A DNA stretch of 64,000 nucleotides from Oceanithermus desulfurans (GCF_014201675.1 NZ_JACHEZ010000009.1:1-64000), one strand, 5' to 3'; positions 11,452 through 20,873 are shown, numbered from the stretch's first letter. A program made the numbers and translations. The notes: generated by a model from the letters alone, not told the origin.

Positions 11452-12513
11452 CGACGTACACCTCCTCCACCTGCAAATCCCCGTCGAGCACCACCAGGTC
11501 GGCCTGCACCCCGGCCTGGATGCGGCCCAGGTCGGCCCAGCCCATGTAGCGCGCGGGCAGACCGCTGAGGCGGCGCACCGCCTCGGCCAGGTCGAACCCC
11601 CAGTCCACCAGGTTGCGCAGCGCCTGGTCCATCGTCAGGGCGCTGCCCGCCAGGGTGCCGTCCTCGAGGAAGACCCCGTTCCCCCGCTTGTGCACCGTGT
11701 AGCGGCCCAGCCGGTAGGGGCCTTCGGGCATTCCCGCGGCCGCGACCGCGTCGGTGACCACGTAGAGGTTGGGAACGGCGCGCATCGCCGCGCGCACGGC
11801 CACCGGATCCACGTGCAACCCGTCGGCGATGACCTCGGCCCAGGTGCCGCGGGCGAAGGCCGCGCCCACCACCCCGGGGTTGCGGTGGTGCAGGGGGCTC
11901 ATGGCGTTGTAGAGGTGGGTGAACCCCTTGGCTCCGGCCTCGAGCGCCCTCAGCGCTTCCTCGGCGGTGGCCACGGTGTGGCCGATCTGAGGCCGCACCC
12001 CGTGGGCGCGCAGAAAACGAATGAACTCGAGCGCCCCCGGCCGCTCCGGCGCCAGCGTCACCACCTGGAGGCTGGCGTGGGCCATCAGCCGCCGCAGCTC
12101 TCCGGGGTCGGGGTCGCGGGCGTAGGGGGGCTGGGCCCCCAGCTTTTCGGGGCTGATGAAGGGCCCCTCGAGGTGCACCCCCATCACCCGCGCCTCGTCC
12201 TCGCCGGGGCTCTCCATGACGGCGTGGATACCGTCCAGCGCCTGGGTCAGGTCTTCCTCGGGGGCGGTCACCGTGGCCAGCAGCATGCGGGTGGTGCCGT
12301 GGGCGGCGTGGAAGCGCGCCGCGGTGCGCGCCGCCGCCTCGCCGGCCATGGCGTCGCCGCCGGCGCCGCCATGCACGTGCAGGTCGATGAAGCCGGGCAC
12401 CACGTAACGGGCCGGGGCGCGGTCGGGGACGAAGCGGGCCACCTTGTCTTCTTCCAGCTCGAGCCGCCCCTCGACCCAGCCCGCGGGCAGGAGCACCCGG
12501 CCGCTGACCGCGC

Positions 12514-12517
<4 letters not shown>
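11423..12517 (-). CDS. nagA: N-acetylglucosamine-6-phosphate deacetylase
   Basis: 364-aa amidohydrolase that removes acetate from GlcNAc-6-P in the cytoplasm. Characteristic motifs in order: [28 protein letters not shown] with the metal-binding Glu, [11 protein letters not shown] with a metal His, [16 protein letters not shown] with the second His, [10 protein letters not shown], and [14 protein letters not shown] with catalytic Asp. The length is normal for NagA. The start ATG overlaps the stop of the glcE-like gene (ATGA) and the end overlaps the SIS gene, so all three form one tightly coupled operon. Confidence 0.93.
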
Positions 12518-13170
<653 letters not shown>

Positions 13171-13176
13171 GCTCTC

Positions 13177-13182
13177 AGCTTA
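13177..13182 (-). promoter_or_regulatory. -10 box for the leaderless glcE-like/nagA/SIS operon
   Basis: TAAGCT on the minus strand, six bases, then the ATG of the glcE-like gene. Confidence 0.5.
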
Positions 13183-13211
13183 CTCCAAGCCTGGCGGCAG
13201 GCTTTGGTACG

Positions 13212-14765
13212 TTAGCGGTTCGGTATTGGTTCGTCCGCCCCCCACAGCGCGCAGCGCGTGTCCCAGTCGTCGGCGCGCCAGCCCCAGCGGCGGTCGAAGC
13301 CCAGGAGCCAGCCGCCTCCGAGCCGCGGCGCCGGCGCCCAGCCCGCCCGCGGCGCCTCGCCGCGGGCAAACGCCGTCCAGGCCTGCTGGACCGCGCGGGC
13401 GAGCCCGTCGCTCTGCTCCTGGACGTCCGCGGTGGCGAAGAAGGCCCAGAAGGGCCAGATGGTGCGGGTGTCGAAGACGAAGGGCAGCTCCATCCCGTGC
13501 ATGCTGCCCAGCTCGGGCCAGAGCGGGCTTTGGTACCCGAAGCGGTAGCCGTAGACCGGAGCCCAGCGGGCGGCGAGGCGCCCCGCGCGGTAGGTGGGGC
13601 AGATCAGGATCCGCTCGCCCATGTAGGCGTAGTAGGCGTCGAGGGCGCGGTCGAAGCGGGCGCGGTAGTGGCGGATCACCTCCGCGGCGCGGCTCCCCTC
13701 CTTGCTGCGGATAAGGGCCTCCACCCCCGCCCAGGTGGACTTGGCGGGGTCGTCGGGAGCGGTCGCGTCGAGCCGGTACTCGTCCGCGGTCGTGCCCACG
13801 AAGAGGGGTACCCGGGCGGCGCGCCCCGCGGCCAGGGCGCGCTCCGGAGGCTCGGTGAGGACGTAGCCGTCGAGGACGGGCTTGAAGGGCACCTTCTCGA
13901 AGTCGGTCTCCGAGGGCACCAGCGCCACCAGCTCCTCCGGCGGCAGCGCCCGCCAGCAGGCCAGGTCGTCGAGTGCGCAGCCCACCTGCTCGGAAAACCG
14001 GCGCGCGCGGGCGTAGGCCTCCTCCGGGGTGTAGACGTAGTTGCACCCTCCCGACTCGAGCACCGCCCGGTCGAAGGCGCCGCGCGCCAGCGGGCTCGCC
14101 AGCAGGGTGCACAGCGCCATCGCCCCCGCCGACTCGCCAAAGGCGGTGACGTTGCGCGGGTCGCCGCCGAAACCGGCGATCTGCCGCCGCACCCACGCGA
14201 AGGCGGCGATCTGGTCGAGCAGACCGTAGTTGCCGGTGCTGCCGTGCGGGTCGCGGCGCGCCAGTTCGGGCAGCGCCAAGAAGCCGAAGGGGCCCAGCCG
14301 GTAGTTGAAGGTCACCACCACGACGCCGCGCCGCGCCAGCCGCGCGCCGTCGTAGATCGGCTCGGAGCCGCTACCGCCGGTGAAGCTGCCGCCGTGGACG
14401 AAGACCATCACCGGCCAGCCCCCCGCGGGCGGGTCCTGAACAGGAACCCAGACGTTGAGGTTCAGGCAGTCCTCGCTCGCCGGCGGCAGGTAGCGGCCGG
14501 CGAGCCGCCCGAGCCGCACGGTGATCGAGCCCTTCTGGGGGCAGATCGGCCCCGGCTGCTGCGCGCGCAGCACCCCCGGCCAGGCGTCCACCCGCTGCGG
14601 GGCCCGCCAGCGATCGGCGTGGGCGTAGGGCAGCCCCTTGAAGACGAGGACGTCGGCTTCGGCGTAGCCCTGCACCCAGCCGCCCGGCAGCCGCAGCCGT
14701 ACGGCCTCGGTTCCCGCCTGCGCCAGGCCGGCGAGCAGGACCAGCGCGAGCAGGACCCGCTTCAT
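13212..14765 (-). CDS. Type-B carboxylesterase, exported
   Basis: 517-aa alpha/beta hydrolase of the carboxylesterase type-B family (PF00135). An N-terminal signal peptide (MKRVLLALVLLAGLAQA) predicts export. Signatures: SEDCLNLNVWVP at about 97-108, oxyanion hole HGGSF at about 124-128, nucleophile elbow GESAG with S212, a Glu in GTTADEYRLD and His in GSMHGMELPF. The substrate is unknown; the family includes p-nitrobenzyl esterases and thermostable lipases. The ATG overlaps the mscS stop (ATGA). It is the last gene of trxA-plsX-mscS-est. Confidence 0.9.
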   Translation of the reverse strand: MKRVLLALVLLAGLAQAGTEAVRLRLPGGWVQGYAEADVLVFKGLPYAHADRWRAPQRVDAWPGVLRAQQPGPICPQKGSITVRLGRLAGRYLPPASEDCLNLNVWVPVQDPPAGGWPVMVFVHGGSFTGGSGSEPIYDGARLARRGVVVVTFNYRLGPFGFLALPELARRDPHGSTGNYGLLDQIAAFAWVRRQIAGFGGDPRNVTAFGESAGAMALCTLLASPLARGAFDRAVLESGGCNYVYTPEEAYARARRFSEQVGCALDDLACWRALPPEELVALVPSETDFEKVPFKPVLDGYVLTEPPERALAAGRAARVPLFVGTTADEYRLDATAPDDPAKSTWAGVEALIRSKEGSRAAEVIRHYRARFDRALDAYYAYMGERILICPTYRAGRLAARWAPVYGYRFGYQSPLWPELGSMHGMELPFVFDTRTIWPFWAFFATADVQEQSDGLARAVQQAWTAFARGEAPRAGWAPAPRLGGGWLLGFDRRWGWRADDWDTRCALWGADEPIPNR

Positions 14766-15862
14766 GCAGAAGGTTCCTGATCCTGGCGCAGCCAGACGGT
14801 GCGCTGCGGGAAGGGAATCTCGATCCCCTCGGCGTCGAGGCGGTTCTTGATGCGCCGTTTGAACTCGCGCCCCACACCCCACTGCTGCTTGGCCTGCACC
14901 GTGAACATCACCCGGATCACCACGGCGCTGTCGCCCAGCTCGTTGACCCCCAGCACCTGGGGGCGCTCGTCGGTGAACTTTTCGCGCCACTCGGGGTCGT
15001 CGTAGAACTTCTGCGCCTCGTCCTCGATCACCGCGATCGCCCGGTCCACGTCGGCGCCGTAGGCAACGCCCACGTCGACGACCGCGCGCGCCCAGACGTG
15101 GCTCAGCACGGTCACCGTGCTGATCTGCCCGTGGGGTACGAAGTGGAGCTTGCCTTCCAGGTCGCGCAGCACGCTGAGGCGCAGGTTCATGCGCTCGACC
15201 CCGCCGGCGATGTCGCCGACCTTGATCACGTCGCCCACGCCGTACTGGTCCTCGAGCAGGATGAAGAACCCGTTGATCACGTCGCGCACCAGGTTCTGCG
15301 CGGCAAACGAGATCGCCAGGCCAGCGATGCCCGCCCCGGCGATCAGCGCCCCGATGTTGAGCCCCATGTTGGCGAGGGCGAGCAGCACCCCCACGCTGAT
15401 CACCCCACCCTTGAGGGTGGACTCGATCACCGTCATCAGCGTCTGGATGCGCACCTGCTCGCGTTCGAACTCGGGCTTCTGGGGGATCTTGATGCGGCGC
15501 ACCAGCACCTCGACGAGGCGGTAGGCGAAGTAGGTGGCCGCCAGGATGAGCAGCACCGCCAGCCCCCGCGAGCCCATCCAGCGCGCCAGCAGCAGGCCCC
15601 AGGTGTAGAGCGGCTCGACCTTGATCTCGAAGAGGAAGTGCCCGAAGGAGACGAGCGCGAAGGCGACGACGGCCCACCACACCCAGCCCACGACCCGCCA
15701 GAAGGCGTCATCGCGGCGGTCGGGGGTCAGCCGGGCGACCCAGTGAGCCAGCCGCGAACCGGCGCGGCCGACGGTGTAGGCGACGCCGAGGGCGAAAAAA
15801 GCCAGCAGGAACTTGATCCACTGCTGGGTCCCCTGCAGCTGCACCGGGTTGAAGGGTTCCAT
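14762..15862 (-). CDS. MscS-family mechanosensitive ion channel
   Basis: 366-aa small-conductance mechanosensitive channel homologue that opens under hypo-osmotic shock. There are four hydrophobic segments (about 15-34, 57-80, 97-115 and 150-170). The pore-lining TM3 signature is GLAISFAAQNLVRDVINGFF, followed by LLEDQYGVGDVIKVGDIAG, the start of the beta domain, and a C-terminal alpha/beta domain. It has one or two more N-terminal helices than E. coli MscS. It starts four bases after plsX ends. Confidence 0.92.
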   Translation of the reverse strand: MEPFNPVQLQGTQQWIKFLLAFFALGVAYTVGRAGSRLAHWVARLTPDRRDDAFWRVVGWVWWAVVAFALVSFGHFLFEIKVEPLYTWGLLLARWMGSRGLAVLLILAATYFAYRLVEVLVRRIKIPQKPEFEREQVRIQTLMTVIESTLKGGVISVGVLLALANMGLNIGALIAGAGIAGLAISFAAQNLVRDVINGFFILLEDQYGVGDVIKVGDIAGGVERMNLRLSVLRDLEGKLHFVPHGQISTVTVLSHVWARAVVDVGVAYGADVDRAIAVIEDEAQKFYDDPEWREKFTDERPQVLGVNELGDSAVVIRVMFTVQAKQQWGVGREFKRRIKNRLDAEGIEIPFPQRTVWLRQDQEPSA

Positions 15863-15866
15863 ACGG

Positions 15867-16844
15867 CTATTCTACGGCGGCCAGGGCTTCGACCAGGCCC
15901 GAGCGCGCCATCTTGTGGGCGCGCAAGAGGGCGTTCTTGACCGCGCGCCGGTCCGAGGCGCCGTGGCCGATGAAGGCCGGCCCGCGCACGCCCAAAAGCG
16001 GCATCGCCCCGTACTCGGCGGGGTCCATGCGCGCCGCCAGCGACCGCAGGGCGTCCTTCGCCAACCACGCCCCCAGCTTGGCCTTGAGGCTGCTCGTCAG
16101 CGCCTGCTTGATCCAGCCGAAGAGGATCTTGGCCTCGCCCTCGGCCAGCTTGAGCACCACGTTACCGGTGAAACCGTCGGTCACGATCACGTCGGCGGCG
16201 TCGGCCAGGACGTCGCGCCCCTCGACGTTGCCGACGAAGTTCAAGCCGGACTCGGCGAGCAGCGGGTGGGCCTCCAGGACGAGCTGGTTGCCCTTGGTGG
16301 GCTCCTCGCCGATCGAGAGCAGCCCTACGCGGGGCCGCGCCACCCCGCTCATCCGCTCGGCGTAGGCCGCGCCCATGCGCGCGAACTGGAGCAGGTGCTG
16401 GGGCCGCACGTCGGCGTTGGCGCCCGCGTCGATGAGGTGCACCCGTCCCGAAGGAGCCTCGGAGGGAATCTCGGCCAAGATGGCGGGGCGCTCGATGCCC
16501 TGCACCCGCCCCAGGGTGAAGAGCGCCGCGGCCATCGTGGCCCCCGAGTGGCCCATGCTGACGGCAGCCTCGGCCTCGCCCTCCCTGACCAGGCGCATGG
16601 CCACGTTGATCGAGGCCTGGCGCCGGCGGCGCACCTCGGTGGCGTGGGCGTGCATGTCGATCACCTCGGGCGCGTGCACCACCGGCAGCTCGCCGCCCTG
16701 AGCGGCCAGCTCCTGGCGCAGGCGAGCCTCGTCGCCCACCAGGACGACGGGCACCCCCGCGGCCGCCGCGAGCAGCGCCCCCGCCACGGTCTCGCGGGGC
16801 GCGTGGTCCCCGCCCATGGCGTCGAGGGCGACGGGGGCATTCAT
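15867..16844 (-). CDS. plsX: Phosphate acyltransferase PlsX
   Basis: 325-aa enzyme that makes acyl-phosphate from acyl-ACP and phosphate, the first step of the PlsX/PlsY route to phosphatidic acid. Family landmarks are VALDAMGGDHAP at the N-terminus, VSMGHSGATMAAALF, RPAILAEIPS and GDVLADAADVIVTDGFTGNV-like text (here RDVLADAADVIVTDGFTGN). In many bacteria plsX sits with fabH, fabD and acpP. Here it lies between trxA (four bases upstream) and mscS (four bases downstream), so it is uncoupled from the fatty-acid genes. Confidence 0.96.
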   Translation of the reverse strand: MNAPVALDAMGGDHAPRETVAGALLAAAAGVPVVLVGDEARLRQELAAQGGELPVVHAPEVIDMHAHATEVRRRRQASINVAMRLVREGEAEAAVSMGHSGATMAAALFTLGRVQGIERPAILAEIPSEAPSGRVHLIDAGANADVRPQHLLQFARMGAAYAERMSGVARPRVGLLSIGEEPTKGNQLVLEAHPLLAESGLNFVGNVEGRDVLADAADVIVTDGFTGNVVLKLAEGEAKILFGWIKQALTSSLKAKLGAWLAKDALRSLAARMDPAEYGAMPLLGVRGPAFIGHGASDRRAVKNALLRAHKMARSGLVEALAAVE

Positions 16845-16848
16845 CTCC

Positions 16849-17175
16849 TCAGGCCTGGGGTAGGTGCTTCTCGATGCGCGCCACGAAGTTGCGCTTGGGC
16901 TGGGCCCCCACGATCACCTCGACGGGTTCACCGTTCTTGAAGAGGATGACGGTGGGAATGCTCATCACCCGAAACCGCATCGCGGTCTTGGGGTTCTCGT
17001 CCACGTCCAGCTTCAGCACCTTGAGCTTGCCCTCGTACTCCTGCGCCAGCTCCTCGAGGATCGGCGCGATCATCCGGCACGGCCCGCACCACTCGGCCCA
17101 GAAGTCCACCAGCGCGAGGCCGTCTTTGATTTCCTGGTCGAAGCTGTTGTCGGTCACCACGATCGGTTTCGCCAT
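16849..17175 (-). CDS. trxA: Thioredoxin
   Basis: 108-aa thioredoxin, the cytoplasmic dithiol reductant. Active site WCGPC with C30 and C33, preceded by VDFWAE, and the cis-proline loop SIPTVILF. Normal TrxA size, no signal peptide. It heads the trxA-plsX-mscS-esterase operon. TACAGT lies nine bases upstream of the ATG and a divergent DUF309 gene starts 30 bases away. Confidence 0.96.
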   Translation of the reverse strand: MAKPIVVTDNSFDQEIKDGLALVDFWAEWCGPCRMIAPILEELAQEYEGKLKVLKLDVDENPKTAMRFRVMSIPTVILFKNGEPVEVIVGAQPKRNFVARIEKHLPQA

Positions 17176-17204
17176 ACGACCTTTACTGTAGCATCGAGGC
17201 AGCC

Positions 17205-17537
17205 ATGCGCCAACCGAACCGCGAAGCCCTCGACCGCGCCGCCCGCCTGTGGCAAGAGGGGGCCTTCTGGGAGGTGCACGAGGCGCTCGAGCCCGCCTGG
17301 ATGGCCTCCCGCGGCGAGGAGCGCCTCTTGTTGCACGGCCTCATCCAGCTGGCCGCGGCGCTCGAGGCCCGGCGCCGCGGCCGCGCCCGGGGCGCACGCG
17401 CCAACCTGGCCAAGGCCCGCGCCAAATGGGCCGCCCTGGGGTTTCGCTACCACGGCCGCGACCTGCGCCCCTTCCTGGAGGGCTGCGCGCGGGCGCTGGA
17501 GGGCGCGCCGGTGCCCGCCTGGCCCTGGGAAGACTGA
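17205..17537 (+). CDS. DUF309 domain protein
   Basis: 110-aa DUF309 family protein. The signature is [20 protein letters not shown] (about 13-32) followed by [14 protein letters not shown]. This small helical family is common in Bacilli, cyanobacteria and Thermus and has no established biochemical function. The His and Glu of the FWEVHEALE motif could bind a metal. GAGG precedes the ATG. It is transcribed divergently from trxA with only a 29-bp gap. Confidence 0.85.
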   Translation: MRQPNREALDRAARLWQEGAFWEVHEALEPAWMASRGEERLLLHGLIQLAAALEARRRGRARGARANLAKARAKWAALGFRYHGRDLRPFLEGCARALEGAPVPAWPWED

Positions 17538-17567
17538 GGCGTTTACACCCGCTTCACGCGCGCTCGC

Positions 17568-17573
17568 TATAAT
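17568..17573 (+). promoter_or_regulatory. Consensus -10 box (TATAAT) upstream of the 105-aa gene
   Basis: TATAAT, 11 bases before the ATG at 17585, implying a 5' leader of about four or five bases. A TTTACA lies 20 bases upstream, too far for an optimal -35. Confidence 0.5.
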
Positions 17574-17584
17574 CGGGGTTAGCT

Positions 17585-17902
17585 ATGAGCGACCTCACCC
17601 ACCTCAACCAGCTCGCCGAACATTACATGCACGAACACACCTTCCGGAAGGGCGACCTGGTGACCTGGAAGCCGGGCCTGCGCAACCGCAAGATGCCCGA
17701 CTACGGCGAGCCCATGGTGGTCGTCGAGGTGCTGAGCGAGCCGGTCTACGACCAGACCGCCGACTCGGGTTCGCCCTACTTCCGCGAACCCCTGACCGTG
17801 CGCTGCCTGCTGGTGGACGAAGACGGGGACGCGCTCGTCTTCTACTACGACGCCCGCCGGCTCATGCCCTACGGCGACTGGCGCAGCAGCGTGGCCAACT
17901 GA
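17585..17902 (+). CDS. Conserved small protein of unknown function
   Basis: 105 aa, acidic, soluble, without signal peptide or membrane helix. The middle part (FRKGDLVTWKPGLRNRKMPD, then EPMVVVEVL and LTVRCLLVDEDGD) looks like a small beta barrel resembling SH3 or hypervariable-loop domains, with a linker of Ser/Gly/Tyr at about 58-68. Not recognised as a named family. It is monocistronic and stands between DUF309 and the nitronate monooxygenase. Confidence 0.7.
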   Translation: MSDLTHLNQLAEHYMHEHTFRKGDLVTWKPGLRNRKMPDYGEPMVVVEVLSEPVYDQTADSGSPYFREPLTVRCLLVDEDGDALVFYYDARRLMPYGDWRSSVAN

Positions 17903-17919
17903 AGCCTCCTTTGACCGGG

Positions 17920-17925
17920 TACAAT
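17920..17925 (+). promoter_or_regulatory. -10 box for leaderless nitronate monooxygenase mRNA
   Basis: TACAAT, six bases, then the ATG at 17932. Confidence 0.55.
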
Positions 17926-17931
17926 TCGGGC

Positions 17932-18795
17932 ATGGACGCGATCGAAACCCGGGTCACCCGCATGCTGGGCATCCGCTACCCCATCGTGGTGGCGCCGATG
18001 TTCCTGGTCTCGAACCGGCCGCTGCTCGAGGCCGTGGCCCGCGCGGGCGCGATCGGGCTCGTTCCCACCCTCAACTTCCGCAGCCACGCCGACTACCGCG
18101 CCTTTCTGGAGGCCTGGCCCGCGGGCCTCGCCTTCGGGGTGAACCTCATCCTCAAGGACAACCCCCGCCTCCCCGAGGACCTGGCGGCCACGGTGGAGCA
18201 CCGGGTGCCCCTCGTGGTCACCAGCCTGGGCGACCCCACGCCGGTCATCGAGGCCGTGCACGGCTACGGTGGGGTGGTCTGGTGCGACGTGGTGGGGCTG
18301 CGCCACGCGCGCAAGGCCGCCGCGGCCGGGGCCGACGCGCTGGTGGCGGTGGCCGCGGGGGCCGGCGGTCACGCGGGCACCACCAGCCCCTTCGTCCTCG
18401 CGCCCTGGCTGCGCGAGGAAACGGGGCTGCCGGTGCTGGTGGCCGGGGGGCTTTCGACCGGGGCGCAGCTGCTCGCGGCGCTGGCCCTGGGCGACGGCGG
18501 CTACTTCGGCACCCGCTTCATCGCCACCCGCGAGGCCGGCGCCTCCGAGGCCTACAAGCGGGCGCTCGTCCAGGCCCGACCCGAGGACGTGGTCTACACC
18601 CCCGAGGTCACCGGGGTGCCGGCGAACTTCCTGCGCGGCTCGCTCGAGCGCTTCCGCGCTGAGGGTTCGAAGGCCTGGAAGGACGTCTGGAGCGCGGGGC
18701 ACGGGGTCGCGTTCATCGACGACGTGCCCCCGGCCGCCGAGCTCGTCGAACGGCTGGTCCGGGAGTACCGCGAGGCCAAGGCGCGCCTGCCCTGA
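17932..18795 (+). CDS. Nitronate monooxygenase family flavoprotein
   Basis: 287-aa TIM-barrel FMN enzyme of the 2-nitropropane dioxygenase/nitronate monooxygenase family. The start LGIRYPIVVAPMFLVSN is typical. The FMN phosphate sites are AAGAGGHAGTTSPF (about 139-152) and VLVAGGLSTGAQLLAALALG with YFGTRFIAT. It would oxidise alkyl nitronates such as propionate-3-nitronate, or act as an NADH:quinone reductase-type detoxifier; the family cannot be split further from sequence. Leaderless start. Confidence 0.88.
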   Translation: MDAIETRVTRMLGIRYPIVVAPMFLVSNRPLLEAVARAGAIGLVPTLNFRSHADYRAFLEAWPAGLAFGVNLILKDNPRLPEDLAATVEHRVPLVVTSLGDPTPVIEAVHGYGGVVWCDVVGLRHARKAAAAGADALVAVAAGAGGHAGTTSPFVLAPWLREETGLPVLVAGGLSTGAQLLAALALGDGGYFGTRFIATREAGASEAYKRALVQARPEDVVYTPEVTGVPANFLRGSLERFRAEGSKAWKDVWSAGHGVAFIDDVPPAAELVERLVREYREAKARLP

Positions 18796-18840
18796 GCGCC
18801 GTCCAGGACGCATATTTCATAAGAATTTCAGGACGCGTGG

Positions 18841-18929
18841 TATACTGATTCGGGAAGAAGCCAACCGGGCCCGCCTCGCGCTTCGGCGCGCGCGCCCGTG
18901 TCGACCCAGACCACGAAAGGAGGTCGTAC
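18841..18929 (+). promoter_or_regulatory. Extended -10 promoter and structured leader of the KamA-family gene
   Basis: TGG-TATACT (extended -10) at 18838-18846 is followed by a leader of about 77 bases. The leader holds a GC hairpin capped by a TTCG tetraloop (CGCGC-TTCG-GCGCG) and ends in AAAGGAGG before the ATG. Two copies of CAGGACGC, 25 bases apart (18804 and 18829), lie upstream of the -10 and could bind a regulator. Confidence 0.6.
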
Positions 18930-20228
18930 ATGTACCCCACGCCCGTGGACGCGTACGGACGTTACGAACCGGTAACCCTGAAGAACATTCACCGCCACCC
19001 CGCCTACCGGCGGCTCCCCGAAAGCCTGCGACGCGAGCTGGAGGTGGCCGCCCAGGTGCTGCCCTTCCGCACCAACCCTTACGTCCTCGACGAGCTGATC
19101 GACTGGGACCGGGTCCCCGAAGACCCGATCTTCCAGCTCGTCTTCCCCCAGCGGGGCATGCTCGATCCCGAGACCTACGCGCGCGTCGAGGCCGCCCTGG
19201 CCTCGGGCCAGCAGGAGGCGCTCAGCGAAGCCGTCTGGAACGCGCGCCACGCCATGAACCCCCACCCCGCCGGACAGCTCACCCACAACGTGCCCGAGCT
19301 GGACGGGCGGAAGCTGGACGGCCTGCAGCACAAGTACGCCGAGACCGTGCTCTTCTTCCCCGCAGGGGGGCAGACCTGCCACGCCTACTGCACCTACTGC
19401 TTCCGCTGGGCCCAGTTCGTGGGCCACCGCGAGCTGCGGTTCGAGTCGAGCCAGGTCGACGACCTGGTGCGCTACCTGCGCGCCCACCCCGAGGTCACCG
19501 ACGTGCTCGTCACTGGCGGCGACCCGATGGTGATGAAAACCCGGCTGCTCGCGCGCTACCTGGAGCCCCTGCTCGAGGTGGAGACGTTGCGCTCGATCCG
19601 CATCGGCAGCAAGTCGCTGGCTTACTGGCCCATGCGCTTCACCACCGACCCCGACGCGGCCGAGGCGCTGCGCCTCTTCGAGCGCGTGGTGGCCGCCGGC
19701 AAGCAGCTGGCCTTCATGGCCCACTTCAGCCACCCGCGCGAGCTCGAGACCGAGCAGGTGCAGACGGCCATCCAAAACCTGCTTGCCACCGGCGCGGTGG
19801 TGCGCACCCAGGCGCCGCTGATCCGCCACGTCAACGACGACGCCAACCTCTGGGCCGAGAAGTGGCGCCAGGAGGTGCGTCTGGGCCTGATCCCCTACTA
19901 CATGTTCGTCGAGCGCGACACCGGCCCCAAGCGTTACTTCGAGGTACCGCTGGCCGAGGCGCAGCGGATCTTCAAAGACGCCTACCGCCAGGTCTCGGGC
20001 CTCGCCCGCACCGTGCGCGGCCCCAGCATGTCGGCCTTCCCCGGCAAGGTGCGCATCGTCGGCACCGCCGAGGTGGCCGGAGAGAAGGTCTTCGTCCTCG
20101 AGTTCCTGCAGGCGCGCGACCCCGCCTGGGTGGGCCGGCCCTTCTTCGCCCGGTTCTCGGAGGAGGCCACCTGGCTCGACGAGCTCGAGCCCGCCTTTGG
20201 CGAAGAGCGCTTCTTCTTCGAAGGCTAG
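18930..20228 (+). CDS. KamA-family radical SAM aminomutase-like protein
   Basis: 432-aa member of the lysine 2,3-aminomutase family. The radical-SAM [4Fe-4S] motif is C150-x3-C154-x2-C157 in CHAYCTYCFRW, followed by TDVLVTGGDPMVMKTRLL. The C-terminal part has MSAFPGK instead of the PGGGGK-type PLP-lysine motif of authentic LAM, though a lysine is present. The length matches KamA, but the strong ribosome-binding site, lone-gene context and changed PLP region leave the substrate (lysine, glutamate or another amino acid) open. A strong terminator follows at 20246. Confidence 0.8.
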   Translation: MYPTPVDAYGRYEPVTLKNIHRHPAYRRLPESLRRELEVAAQVLPFRTNPYVLDELIDWDRVPEDPIFQLVFPQRGMLDPETYARVEAALASGQQEALSEAVWNARHAMNPHPAGQLTHNVPELDGRKLDGLQHKYAETVLFFPAGGQTCHAYCTYCFRWAQFVGHRELRFESSQVDDLVRYLRAHPEVTDVLVTGGDPMVMKTRLLARYLEPLLEVETLRSIRIGSKSLAYWPMRFTTDPDAAEALRLFERVVAAGKQLAFMAHFSHPRELETEQVQTAIQNLLATGAVVRTQAPLIRHVNDDANLWAEKWRQEVRLGLIPYYMFVERDTGPKRYFEVPLAEAQRIFKDAYRQVSGLARTVRGPSMSAFPGKVRIVGTAEVAGEKVFVLEFLQARDPAWVGRPFFARFSEEATWLDELEPAFGEERFFFEG

Positions 20229-20245
20229 CCCCCGCACCCGCCGCA

Positions 20246-20273
20246 CCCGCCCGCCTTCCTGCGGGCGGGTTTT
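20246..20273 (+). terminator. Intrinsic terminator after the KamA-family gene
   Basis: Stem CCCGCCCGC/GCGGGCGGG with a six-base loop followed by TTTT. Confidence 0.85.
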
Positions 20274-20324
20274 CGTGCGCGATTTCCCATCCTTCCCAGG
20301 CGCCGGGTGTGCGAAGATGGAGCC

Positions 20325-20873
20325 ATGCGCATCGGGGTGTTGCTCACCATGGGGTTCCTGGAAGCCGAGGCCGCGCCGGTCCTCGACGCGGTGCGCATCC
20401 TGCGCGAGGCGGGGGCCGGGATCGAGGCCTTCACGCTGGCCAAGAGCCGCCACGCCCTCGAGGGGGCGGCGGGCACCGTCTGGACGGCCAAGTACGCCCT
20501 CTCCGCCCGCCCCGAGCTGGACGTGCTCGTCGTCCCGGGAAGCAAAGGGCTCGCCCGCGCGGCGCGCGACCTGCAGATCGAGCTCTGGCTCGAGGAGGTC
20601 TGGCCCCGGCTGGAGGCCGTCTTCCTGGGCGCCAACGGCCCGGTCTTCCTGGGCGAGCTGGGGCGCGCCCCCCAGCTCGTGGCCGCGCACCCCGCCTACG
20701 CGGACGAGGTAAAGCGCTACGCCAAGCTGGGGCACGAGACCGCCTACGCCGTGGGCAAGGTCACGACGACCGCCGGCTACCTCTTCCTGCTCGGCGCGCT
20801 GCTGGACCACCTGCAGTCGGCGGAGTTCGACATCGAACCCGTGCTGGAACAGATGGCGCTGGCCTTCGACTGA
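20325..20873 (+). CDS. DJ-1/PfpI-like protein lacking the nucleophile cysteine
   Basis: 182-aa protein with the class-I glutamine-amidotransferase-like (DJ-1/PfpI) layout: a beta strand MRIGVLLTMGFLEAEAAPVL with the conserved Glu, DVLVVPGSKGLARA, the elbow at FLGANGPVFLGE, and a C-terminal segment with VTTTAGYLFLLGALLDHL. At the elbow the usual AxCxG cysteine is replaced (A103-N104-G105), so protease, deglycase or glyoxalase chemistry by that Cys is not possible. It may be a regulatory or ligand-binding member. The start is at 20325 and not at an in-frame codon 18 bases earlier, because GAAGAT sits six bases upstream. Confidence 0.7.
   Translation: MRIGVLLTMGFLEAEAAPVLDAVRILREAGAGIEAFTLAKSRHALEGAAGTVWTAKYALSARPELDVLVVPGSKGLARAARDLQIELWLEEVWPRLEAVFLGANGPVFLGELGRAPQLVAAHPAYADEVKRYAKLGHETAYAVGKVTTTAGYLFLLGALLDHLQSAEFDIEPVLEQMALAFD

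Noticed and set aside
13186-13204. Hairpin AAGCCTG/CAGGCTT after the carboxylesterase as an intrinsic terminator
   Set aside because: The stem is short and there is no T-run on the minus strand; it is too weak to list as a terminator.
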